Positions 1 to 6,009 of a DNA stretch of 7,503 nt are shown piece by piece; positions within the stretch are counted from its first letter, which is position 1; every line of letters starts with the position of its first letter. This DNA comes from Ga0074139 sp046336825. GTDB taxonomy: Bacteria; Bdellovibrionota; Bdellovibrionia; Bdellovibrionales; Bdellovibrionaceae. The notes beneath the pieces were generated by a model. The model ran no database searches and was not told the origin of the DNA. It worked only from the letters and a program-made list of their open reading frames with translations. Both the position numbers and the translations under genes were made by a program. The DNA is taken from positions 1 through 7,503 of the forward strand of contig JBKDFX010000014.1 of NCBI GenBank assembly GCA_046336825.1. The letters are read 5' to 3'.

Positions 1-445
1 CCGCCATGTACTGTTGATTTATCATAAAATGATCTTTACGAAATTGCGTCTGAGAATTCAGCGATCGAAAGTACACTGTTCGACCTGACTTCAGGGTGCG
101 AATAAATCGATTTCTTTGATCGTGAGCTTTAGCAATGGCTCCCGCATTGTCTTTCCAGCACTTCACTTCAGCCACGCGATGAACCTGATTGGTTTGAGCT
201 TCATAAACAACCACATCCAATTCACCAATTGTTCTGGATCCATCGCCGTACTCAACCCCAGTGGTCACGGCATACCGAGGAGCTGGAAATTCTTCTTGAA
301 AGCGTAGTCGGGTCACTTCTTCACATACAGTCCCAACCACTTCAAAGTCAGCGCCCGTGTGGCGAAGATCACGGAAATCCTCGCCCAGACCAGCTAAAGA
401 TTGAAGAGAAAGAAAAAACACAAGTGCAGACGAAAAAAGCTTCAT
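1..445 (-). CDS. Secreted PD-(D/E)XK nuclease-like protein, C-terminus cut by window edge
   Basis: Reading down from the ATG at 445 gives 148 codons with no stop before the window edge, so the C-terminus is missing. Residues 1-18 look like a Sec signal peptide (short K2 n-region, hydrophobic LVFFLSL core, S-L-A cleavage motif before G19), so the product is probably exported. The body carries the layout of the PD-(D/E)XK nuclease fold: acidic E42/E43, then GELDVVV (E75, D77), then AEVKCWK (E93, K95), followed by a helix with Q110 and R111. This GE(I/L)D...EVK spacing resembles YraN/UPF0102 and Holliday-junction resolvase-like members of the superfamily. A GGAGG Shine-Dalgarno site (450-454) sits four bases upstream of the start, which supports this start. 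Inference: an exported or periplasmic nuclease, or a catalytically derived relative. The gene looks somewhat richer in G+C than the CoA operon. Substrate is unknown. Confidence 0.8.
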   Translation of the reverse strand, partial: MKLFSSALVFFLSLQSLAGLGEDFRDLRHTGADFEVVGTVCEEVTRLRFQEEFPAPRYAVTTGVEYGDGSRTIGELDVVVYEAQTNQVHRVAEVKCWKDNAGAIAKAHDQRNRFIRTLKSGRTVYFRSLNSQTQFRKDHFMINQQYMA

Positions 446-459
446 AAAGCCTCCATAGT

Positions 460-476
460 CAGGCCTTAGGAGCCTG
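460..476 (-). repeat. Small inverted repeat in leader of the nuclease-like gene
   Basis: CAGGC and GCCTG arms flank a 7-base loop, giving a 5-bp GC-rich stem. It lies only a few bases upstream of the GGAGG ribosome binding site (450-454) of the minus-strand nuclease-like gene. It could shape translation initiation or be an operator, or be chance; a 5-bp stem is weak evidence. Confidence 0.25.
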
Positions 477-529
477 GTAGAAACACCACACCAAATCTGT
501 GGCATATATGGTTATTGTTGGAGTTTTTT

Positions 530-556
530 ATGACCTAGATGACCTCTCAAAGTCAT
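530..556. repeat. Tandem ATGACCT repeat plus overlapping inverted repeat
   Basis: ATGACCT occurs at 530-536 and again at 539-545, a 9-base period. The second copy also forms an inverted repeat with GTCAT at 552-556 (ATGAC, 8-base loop, GTCAT). It lies in the 143-base spacer between the two left-hand minus-strand genes, upstream of the nuclease-like gene. Spaced half-sites of this kind can be a regulator binding site. It is not a normal terminator for the upstream minus-strand gene, because on that strand an A run, not a T run, follows the stem. I see nothing else definite in this spacer. Confidence 0.3.
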
Positions 557-588
557 TCTACTTAATTGTTCCTAATCAAATCCAAACT

Positions 589-1305
589 TTATCTTGCATC
601 GCGCAAGAAAAGAACCAGCTCTCGATCATTGAAGCGAAGCAAATGGCCGTGGGGGGAAGGAATTCCATCGAATTCGCTCTTTCTTACCTGTGATTGATGA
701 CGGACGTAGCAACCAAAATCTGAAAGGGATGTTTTGAGCTGTTGGGACTCCGAACAGGGTAGAAAAAAATTTTTCCTTTCAGATTCTGTCAGAGGAAAGC
801 TCGTCACTGTCAAAACCTCAAAGTCCAAAGCTTGCATCATCCCAAGACTGATGTTGGTTAAAGAATCAAAAGGAATATGAGAAAAGTAAATGTTAGGAGC
901 AATGACTACGATAGGTCTTCCTTGGCTGAGCTTTGAGATTTCCTCCACCCAATTTTCATAGTTTTTTTGAAAATTAAATTGATGATCAGCCAGTCCACCA
1001 TAGGGAGACCCTAAGAAATTATCGACAACCACAACTCGTGGAGAGGCCTCAGAGAGTTTAGTAATTAAGGCCTTTGTTAAATCCAACTGACCTGGGTTTT
1101 GAAGTTCCAAACCGATAAAAGTCCACTGGCGAGGACTTTTTTCAGGCTCTAGAAAAGGGGTCAAAGCTTCTACAATTGAGTTTACTGATTGAAAACTTTG
1201 AGGTTTCAACAAAACTTGGTTTTGTCTTTGATCCGCGACATACCATGCGGTAAAAAGACCAAGACAAACAACGAATATAACCCCAAGCCAATAAATTTTA
1301 CCCAT
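589..1305 (-). CDS. Membrane-anchored protein of unknown function (238 aa)
   Basis: I do not recognise this protein. It starts with a single hydrophobic segment at about residues 4-23 (YWLGVIFVVCLGLF), which fits an inner-membrane anchor with the rest in the periplasm. The body alternates hydrophobic strands (WTFIGLEL about 61-68, RVVVVDNF 90-97, PIVVIAPNIY 131-140, FEVLTVTSF 162-170) with amphipathic helices (about 74-86, 115-127, 153-160), suggesting an alpha/beta sandwich fold. The layout loosely recalls extracytoplasmic CHASE2-type sensor domains, but no diagnostic motif is visible. C184 and C199 could form a disulfide. The ATG at 1305 is chosen because the anchor begins right after it, although its ribosome site is weak (only GAG at 1310-1312). 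The gene is divergent from the CoA operon and lies 143 bases upstream of the nuclease-like gene on the same strand; no clear terminator separates the two. Confidence 0.85.
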   Translation of the reverse strand: MGKIYWLGVIFVVCLGLFTAWYVADQRQNQVLLKPQSFQSVNSIVEALTPFLEPEKSPRQWTFIGLELQNPGQLDLTKALITKLSEASPRVVVVDNFLGSPYGGLADHQFNFQKNYENWVEEISKLSQGRPIVVIAPNIYFSHIPFDSLTNISLGMMQALDFEVLTVTSFPLTESERKNFFLPCSESQQLKTSLSDFGCYVRHQSQVRKSEFDGIPSPHGHLLRFNDRELVLFLRDAR

Positions 1306-1403
1306 GGAACTCAGGTATCATGGTATTATTGGCGAACCCAGGTGTGTTGCAAGGCGATAGCTTGTCATACTTGAAAAGGACTTGATCTGAAAGGACAGGT
1401 ACC
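1306..1403. promoter_or_regulatory. Divergent control region between 238-aa gene and CoA operon
   Basis: These 98 bases separate two divergent genes, so by position they must hold the promoter of the CoA operon (+) and probably that of the 238-aa gene (-). I cannot find a convincing sigma-70 pair. On the + strand TTGTCA (1362-1367) is a fair -35, but the -10 hexamer 17 bases on (ATCTGA) is poor. On the - strand TTGCAA (1352-1347) lies 18 bases from TAATAC, also poor. The operon's first gene has a good ribosome site, AAGGA at 1391-1395, eight bases before its ATG. No riboswitch-like structure is evident, and there is little room for one. Confidence 0.4.
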
Positions 1404-2102
1404 ATGGTCTCAAGTGATAAAATCCCACTGCTTGTGGGCTCGGGTCGGCTTTCTCGACATATTGGTTTTTACCTCAAAAATACTTACACGCCCTTTTTAG
1501 TATGGTCACGCAAGTCCACCTTAGCTTTTGAGAAAGCATTGCAAGAAACAGATCTTGTATTACTGGCCATTTCAGATGATGCACTTTCACCCTTTTATGA
1601 TGAACATTTAAAAGATTTCAAAGGACAGGTGGTGCATTTCTCAGGAGCGAACTCTGACAGTCGCATGAAAAGCTGCCACCCTTTGATGAGTTTCACTCAA
1701 GAATTATTACCTGAAACTCTTTACCCACAAATTGCCTTTGCAGAGTCTGAGCCTGGGATTTTTAAACAGGTTTTTCCACAATGGAAAAATCCCACATTCG
1801 TCATCCGCGCGAAAGATCGAGCTCTGTATCATGCCTGTGCTGTTTTAATGGCTTCGGGAACTCAAAGTCTTTGGCTCAAAACTTTGCAACAAATGAACTC
1901 ATTGGGCGTTCCTCATGATGCTGTGGTTCCCTATTTGAATCGAATCACCCTGCAATTTTGTAAGCAGAGTCAATCGGCCATGACGGGCCCCTGGGTGCGA
2001 GGAGATAAAAAAACCGTGGAGGCCCACCTAAAAGCTCTCACAAAAACTGACCTCTTGTCCCTTTATCAAGAGCTAATGAAAGGTCACTATGAAAATAGCT
2101 GA
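1404..2102 (+). CDS. Rossmann/DUF2520 oxidoreductase, probable PanG-type ketopantoate reductase
   Basis: The N-terminal Rossmann domain has a dinucleotide loop GSGRLS (residues 12-17) after the first strand and an arginine (R36, in VWSRK) at the end of the second strand, typical of NADP preference. LLAISDDAL (53-61), VVHFSGA (76-82) and CHPLMSF (91-97) are family signatures. The C-terminal DUF2520 helical domain shows YHACAVLMASG (142-152) and TGPWVRGDKKTVEAHL (194-209). At 232 residues it is shorter than most relatives, which I recall as about 250-300. Family members sit beside panB/panC/panD in Firmicutes, and PanG, the alternative ketopantoate reductase described in Francisella and Enterococcus, belongs to this group as far as I recall. 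Being first in an operon that otherwise lacks a reductase, it most likely turns ketopantoate into pantoate with NADPH. The assignment to family is firm; the reaction is inferred from context. It overlaps panB by 14 bases. Confidence 0.9.
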   Translation: MVSSDKIPLLVGSGRLSRHIGFYLKNTYTPFLVWSRKSTLAFEKALQETDLVLLAISDDALSPFYDEHLKDFKGQVVHFSGANSDSRMKSCHPLMSFTQELLPETLYPQIAFAESEPGIFKQVFPQWKNPTFVIRAKDRALYHACAVLMASGTQSLWLKTLQQMNSLGVPHDAVVPYLNRITLQFCKQSQSAMTGPWVRGDKKTVEAHLKALTKTDLLSLYQELMKGHYENS

Positions 2103-2877
2103 TTTTAAAAAATATAAATTGAATCAACAAAAGATATCCATGCTCACTTGCTATGATTTCAGTTTTGCTCAAATCATAGAAAAATCGAGTATTGACTGTA
2201 TCCTGGTGGGCGACTCAGCCGCCATGACGATGCTAGGTGAAAAGTCGACATTGAATATTTCCACTGAAACATTAGCTCATTTTGTTCAAGCCGTATTTCG
2301 TGGTGCCCCTAGTAAGTTTCTAGTGGCTGACATGCCTTTTTTAAGTTTTCGTAAAGGTTTAAAACCCACCATGGATGCCGTTGAAAAGCTGATGAAAGCG
2401 GGTGCACAAGCTGTTAAAATTGAAGGTGCCGACGGCAATCTTAAACTCATCCAACATATCACTCAGTCTGGTGTTCCCGTCATGGGGCACTTGGGGCTCA
2501 CTCCTCAGTCCATTCATGCTTTGGGAGGTTTTAAAGTTCAGGGAAGAAATCCCGAAGCTTTTGATAAAATTCTAAAAGATTCAATAGCACTGGAAGAAGC
2601 GGGCTGCTTTTCAATTGTGCTCGAATGTGTGCCCAGCGCGCTGGGTAAAAGTATCACTCAAAGTGTCTCTGTACCGACCATTGGCATTGGTGCAGGTTCA
2701 GATACGGATGGTCAGGTTCTTGTCCTTCAAGACATGTTGGGCATGAATCCAGAATTCAAACCCTTGTTTTTGCGCCATTACTTAAATGGGCGAGATCTAA
2801 TATTAAAGTCATTTGAAAAATTTCATCAGGATGTACAATCTCATTCTTTTCCCAGCAAAAAAGAGAGTTACGAATAA
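2089..2877 (+). CDS. panB: 3-methyl-2-oxobutanoate hydroxymethyltransferase PanB
   Basis: PanB transfers the hydroxymethyl group of 5,10-methylenetetrahydrofolate to alpha-ketoisovalerate, giving ketopantoate, the first committed step of pantothenate synthesis in the cytoplasm. The 262-residue protein is full length and follows the family from end to end: TCYDFSFA (20-27), LVGDS (39-43), RGAP (71-74), VADMPF (79-84), VKIEG (109-113), GHLGLTPQS (133-141), GGFKVQG (146-152), LECVP (178-182) and IGIGAG. The magnesium ligands D42, D81 and E112, the substrate lysine K110 and the catalytic E179 correspond to E. coli D45, D84, E114, K112 and E181. The start overlaps the upstream oxidoreductase by 14 bases and has AAAGG five bases upstream of the ATG, inside that gene. 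Its stop shares one base with the panC start (TAATG), so translation is probably coupled. Confidence 0.98.
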   Translation: MKIADFKKYKLNQQKISMLTCYDFSFAQIIEKSSIDCILVGDSAAMTMLGEKSTLNISTETLAHFVQAVFRGAPSKFLVADMPFLSFRKGLKPTMDAVEKLMKAGAQAVKIEGADGNLKLIQHITQSGVPVMGHLGLTPQSIHALGGFKVQGRNPEAFDKILKDSIALEEAGCFSIVLECVPSALGKSITQSVSVPTIGIGAGSDTDGQVLVLQDMLGMNPEFKPLFLRHYLNGRDLILKSFEKFHQDVQSHSFPSKKESYE

Positions 2878-3632
2878 TGAAAGTCATTCATTCGATTTCT
2901 GAAATGAAACTTCAGCGCAGTCACTTTCAAAGTGGATCTGTTGGCTTTGTTCCTACTATGGGAGCTCTTCACGCAGGGCATGCCGAGCTTTTGAAAGCAT
3001 CTAAAAAACAAAATGACTTTACAATTTTGAGTATCTTCGTAAATCCAACTCAATTTAACAACACTCAAGACTATGAAAAGTACCCTCTCACGCTTGAACA
3101 AGATACAAAAATTGCCCAGGATTTTGGCGTCGACTGCCTTTGGCTTCCCAACTATAATGATCTTTATCCAGACAACTACAGGTTTAAAGTCAGTGAAAAC
3201 ACTTTCTCTAAAAAACTTTGTGGAGCTCATCGTCCAGGTCACTTTGATGGTGTCTTATCTGTTGTCATGAAACTTCTAAATGCCACTCGTCCCCATCGTG
3301 CCTATTTTGGCGAGAAGGACTATCAGCAGCTGACTCTAATTAAAGACATGGTGAGAAGCTTTTTTATGGAAGTTGAAATTGTTCCTGTCCCCACTGTTCG
3401 TGAAGCATCTGGTCTAGCGATGAGTTCTCGTAACCTACGGCTCTCAACTGCTGAAGTTAATAAGGCAGCTCAAATATATGAAACGATCAAGAATTCAAAT
3501 TCTGCCAAAGCGGCTCAGGAAATATTAATCCAATTAGGATTCAAAGTTGATTACGTAGAAGATATAGAAGGCCGTAGGTTTGTCGCTGCTTTTCTCAATG
3601 AAGTGAGGTTAATTGATAATGTCAAAATCTAA
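2877..3632 (+). CDS. panC: Pantothenate synthetase PanC (compact)
   Basis: PanC condenses pantoate with beta-alanine using ATP, through a pantoyl-adenylate intermediate, to make pantothenate. Visible signatures are PTMGALHAGH (26-35, with the HxGH nucleotide motif), FVNPTQFN (54-61), LCGAHRPGHFDGV (114-126), the ATP/pantoate loop YFGEKDYQQL (143-152) and the KMSKS-like MSSRN (182-186). All core catalytic elements are present. At 251 residues it is about 30 shorter than usual; the shortening is in the C-terminal dimerisation and lid domain, where only about 65 residues follow MSSRN, although the terminal RLIDN motif is kept. The protein therefore looks like a compact but complete form rather than a truncated one. 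It starts within the panB stop (TAATG), and its last 14 bases overlap coaBC. Confidence 0.97.
   Translation: MKVIHSISEMKLQRSHFQSGSVGFVPTMGALHAGHAELLKASKKQNDFTILSIFVNPTQFNNTQDYEKYPLTLEQDTKIAQDFGVDCLWLPNYNDLYPDNYRFKVSENTFSKKLCGAHRPGHFDGVLSVVMKLLNATRPHRAYFGEKDYQQLTLIKDMVRSFFMEVEIVPVPTVREASGLAMSSRNLRLSTAEVNKAAQIYETIKNSNSAKAAQEILIQLGFKVDYVEDIEGRRFVAAFLNEVRLIDNVKI
3605..3608 (+). promoter_or_regulatory. Ribosome binding site deciding the coaBC start
   Basis: GAGG here, inside the end of panC, precedes two in-frame starts: TTG at 3613 (four bases away) and ATG at 3619 (ten bases away). I choose the ATG because it is the stronger codon and the TTG is too close for efficient pairing. The difference is only two residues, and the flavodoxin-like strand begins after both. 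Confidence 0.5.
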
Positions 3633-4851
3633 GCTTCTTTTAATAATGTCAGGCTCCATAGCTGCTTACAAAATTTGTCATTTGATTTCCTCTCTAAAAA
3701 AACAGGATTGGGAAATCAATGTGGTGGCCAGTGAATCGGCTCTCAAATTTGTAGGAGAGGCCACTCTAGAAGCTCTTTCAGGTAATCCAGTGCACACAGG
3801 TCTTTGGCAAAAAGGACATGCAATGGATCATATCTACCTAGAGCGCTGGGCTGATATCATTTTAGCTGCTCCTGCCACTGCTCATTTAATCAACCGTTTT
3901 GCCAGTGGAATTGGCGATGACTTAGCCACTAATATTTTTCTAGCGCATCAATTCAATAAACCATTTCTCATTGCACCTGCCATGAACACATCCATGTATT
4001 TGAACCCTGTGACACAAAAATCACTTACAGTACTTAAAGAACTCACTGTTCAGATTTTAGAAGCAGCATCAGGAGTTCTTGCCTGTGGAGAGACGGGTTA
4101 TGGAAAATTATTAGAACCTGAATTGATTCAGAAAGAAATTTTCACTGCACTGACAAATAAAACTTCTAAAACAAACAATGCTGAAGCTCATAAAAATAAA
4201 ATTGAAAATGTACCAAAAATATTGGTGACAGCGGGTGGAACTCGTGAAGCGATCGACGATGTACGTTTTCTAACTAATGCCAGTACAGGCATAACTGGTG
4301 AATCACTAGCATCAGGATTTTCCCAATTAGGATTTGATGTCACATTACTTTTAGCTGAAAGTGCGCAGGCAATGCCGAAAGATTTGTATCAAACAAAACG
4401 CTTTGATTCGGTGGCTTCTCTCTCACAATTGATGGAATCAGAGCTAAAAAATAATAATTATTCTGCAGTTGTCCACTGCGCGGCCGTTGGGGATTATACA
4501 ATACAAAAGTTTGAAGGAAAATTAAGCTCTGAACAAAGCTTGTCGCTTCAATTGGTAAAAACACCTAAAATCATTAATAATCTTCGGTCCTGGTCAAGAA
4601 ACCAAAATATCACTCTTATTGGCTTCAAGCTAACTTCAGGATTGACTCCCGATGCTTCAGATCAGGAAGTTAAAAAACTATTTAATAACGCTCATCTGGA
4701 TTATGTCATTCAAAACGATACTCAATCTTTAAGTAATAGAAATTCTCACCGCTTCGTGATCCATAACAAAATAAAGATAAAATGTGAATCCATTGGGACA
4801 ACTGAATTGTTAAGTCAAATAAGTCCCTTAATTTACAAGGAGCCAAAATGA
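3619..4851 (+). CDS. coaBC: Bifunctional phosphopantothenoylcysteine decarboxylase / phosphopantothenate-cysteine ligase CoaBC
   Basis: CoaBC catalyses two consecutive CoA steps: CTP-dependent ligation of cysteine to 4'-phosphopantothenate (CoaB) and FMN-dependent decarboxylation to 4'-phosphopantetheine (CoaC). The N-terminal CoaC domain (about 1-180) has the flavin loop SGSIAAYK (11-18), catalytic H71 in MDHIYLERWAD, PAMN (120-123) and active-site C156 in ACGETGYGK, matching E. coli H75, PAMN and C158. A hydrophilic linker (about 180-198) leads to the CoaB domain with TAGGTREAIDDVRFLTNASTG (204-224, containing N220, equivalent to E. coli N210) and AAVGDY (288-293). The lysine loop, usually KxKK, reads GKLSS, so only K301 is kept. 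Length (410 residues) is normal. It overlaps panC by 14 bases and coaX by four (ATGA). Bacterial fused CoaBC is usually CTP-specific; that is family knowledge, not visible here. Confidence 0.97.
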   Translation: MSKSKLLLIMSGSIAAYKICHLISSLKKQDWEINVVASESALKFVGEATLEALSGNPVHTGLWQKGHAMDHIYLERWADIILAAPATAHLINRFASGIGDDLATNIFLAHQFNKPFLIAPAMNTSMYLNPVTQKSLTVLKELTVQILEAASGVLACGETGYGKLLEPELIQKEIFTALTNKTSKTNNAEAHKNKIENVPKILVTAGGTREAIDDVRFLTNASTGITGESLASGFSQLGFDVTLLLAESAQAMPKDLYQTKRFDSVASLSQLMESELKNNNYSAVVHCAAVGDYTIQKFEGKLSSEQSLSLQLVKTPKIINNLRSWSRNQNITLIGFKLTSGLTPDASDQEVKKLFNNAHLDYVIQNDTQSLSNRNSHRFVIHNKIKIKCESIGTTELLSQISPLIYKEPK

Positions 4852-5627
4852 TTCTCGCACTCGATGTTGGCAATAGCCAAATATATGGTGGTGTCTATGA
4901 TCAATCGAAAATGAAATTGAGTTTTCGTAGAAATTCGAAGCAGGGCTCTTCTTCAGATGAAGTCGGAATTTTTTTAAGATCTGTATTAAGAGAAAATTCC
5001 ATTGATCCCTCACTGATTAAACAAATTGCTTTATGTTCTGTGGTCCCGGACGTCATTTATTCACTTAAGGGGGCCTGCACAAAATACTTTGGAGTTAATC
5101 CCTTTGTTCTGCAGGCAGGAGTTAAAACTGGGCTCAATGTACGCTATCGAAATCCCACCGAAGTGGGTGCGGATAGAATTGCCAATTCCATTGCTGTTTC
5201 TAAATTATATCCTGAGAAAAATGCAATCATTGTCGATTTAGGGACAGCCACCACTTTTGATGTTTTAACAAGTGAACGCGATTATCTCGGAGGCTCAATT
5301 ATCGCTGGCCTAAAAATATCCATGGAATCTCTTGAGAGTCGTACATCTAAGCTTCCAACAGTTGAAATTATTGGTCCAAGGGAAACTCTTGGGAGAACAA
5401 CAATTGAAAGCATTCAATCTGGACTTTATTTTGGTCACTTGGGAGCCATCCGTGAAATTTGCTCACGACTTTCTAACGAGTGTTTTAAGGGAGAAAAACC
5501 CTTTGTCGTTGGCACTGGTGGGTTTTCTTCACTTTTTGAAAATGAAAAAGTTTTTGATCAAATCGTACCAGATTTAGTATTAAAAGGACTTCTCCACTCT
5601 TTATCTCTTAATTCTGAAGGAAAGTGA
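4848..5627 (+). CDS. coaX: Type III pantothenate kinase CoaX
   Basis: CoaX phosphorylates pantothenate with ATP to 4'-phosphopantothenate, the entry step of CoA synthesis. It belongs to the ASKHA (acetate and sugar kinase/Hsp70/actin) fold, and the motifs are in order: LALDVGNSQIYGG (3-15, phosphate-1 loop), CSVVP (63-67), GADRIANS (107-114, with catalytic D109), VDLGTATTFD (129-138, phosphate-2 loop), GGSIIAGL, and a late GTGG adenosine motif. The 259 residues are full length. As known for the family, type III kinases need a monovalent cation and escape CoA feedback inhibition, unlike E. coli CoaA, so flux through this operon is probably not controlled at this enzyme by end product. The start overlaps the coaBC stop as ATGA, with AAGGAG just upstream; panD follows after seven bases. 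Confidence 0.97.
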   Translation: MILALDVGNSQIYGGVYDQSKMKLSFRRNSKQGSSSDEVGIFLRSVLRENSIDPSLIKQIALCSVVPDVIYSLKGACTKYFGVNPFVLQAGVKTGLNVRYRNPTEVGADRIANSIAVSKLYPEKNAIIVDLGTATTFDVLTSERDYLGGSIIAGLKISMESLESRTSKLPTVEIIGPRETLGRTTIESIQSGLYFGHLGAIREICSRLSNECFKGEKPFVVGTGGFSSLFENEKVFDQIVPDLVLKGLLHSLSLNSEGK

Positions 5628-5634
5628 GGACATT

Positions 5635-6009
5635 ATGTTACTAGAGTTGATGAAATCAAAAATTCACCGAGCCACAGTGACAGATGCAGATTTAAACTAT
5701 GAGGGCTCAATTTCGCTAGGGCCTGAATTGATTAAAGCCGCCCATTTTTATTTGAATGAGAAAGTTGATATCTACAATTGCAATAATGGAGAAAGATTCT
5801 CAACTTATGTTATTCAAGGAAAAAAAGGTGAGGTCACCCTCAACGGAGCTGCTGCACGACTAGTTCAAAAAGGGGATGTCGTCATTATCGTTTCTTATTG
5901 TCACATGGATTCAAAGGCAGCTAAAGCTCACGAACCTCATGTTGTATTCGTTGATTCAAAAAATAGAATTAAGGATTTGCGAGCAGAAAAAGCTAACAGC
6001 TTAAAGTGA
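5635..6009 (+). CDS. panD: Aspartate 1-decarboxylase PanD (pyruvoyl proenzyme)
   Basis: PanD decarboxylates L-aspartate to beta-alanine, the second substrate of PanC. It is made as a proenzyme that cleaves itself between G24 and S25 (in NYEGS); S25 becomes the pyruvoyl cofactor on the alpha chain. Conserved residues are K9, H11, Y22, R54 (GERFSTY), Y58 and N70 (in NGAAAR), equivalent to E. coli K9, H11, Y22, R54, Y58 and N72. Length (124 residues) is typical. E. coli needs the PanZ factor for maturation, but no panZ-like gene is here and most bacteria lack it, so spontaneous cleavage is likely. The start at 5635 is preceded by GAGGA (5626-5630) and lies seven bases after the coaX stop. It is the last gene of the operon; its 3' end overlaps the convergent 429-aa gene by nine bases. 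Confidence 0.98.
   Translation: MLLELMKSKIHRATVTDADLNYEGSISLGPELIKAAHFYLNEKVDIYNCNNGERFSTYVIQGKKGEVTLNGAAARLVQKGDVVIIVSYCHMDSKAAKAHEPHVVFVDSKNRIKDLRAEKANSLK

Noticed and set aside
116..447. Two plus-strand open frames opposite the left-edge gene
   Set aside because: They are antisense to the nuclease-like gene, which has a signal peptide, a GGAGG site and catalytic motifs; the plus-strand translations have none of these.
499..693. 64-codon plus-strand open frame across the spacer and the end of the 238-aa gene
   Set aside because: Its second half is antisense to a better supported gene, its start lacks a ribosome site, and the product shows no recognisable feature.
1330..1351. Sigma-54-like TGGC and TTGC boxes ahead of the CoA operon
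   Set aside because: The GG and GC elements are 16 bases apart rather than the required 10, so they cannot form a -24/-12 promoter.
2868..3242. 124-codon open frame on the minus strand opposite the start of panC
   Set aside because: It lies entirely antisense to a clearly conserved gene, starts with no good ribosome site, and its translation shows no domain or composition of its own.
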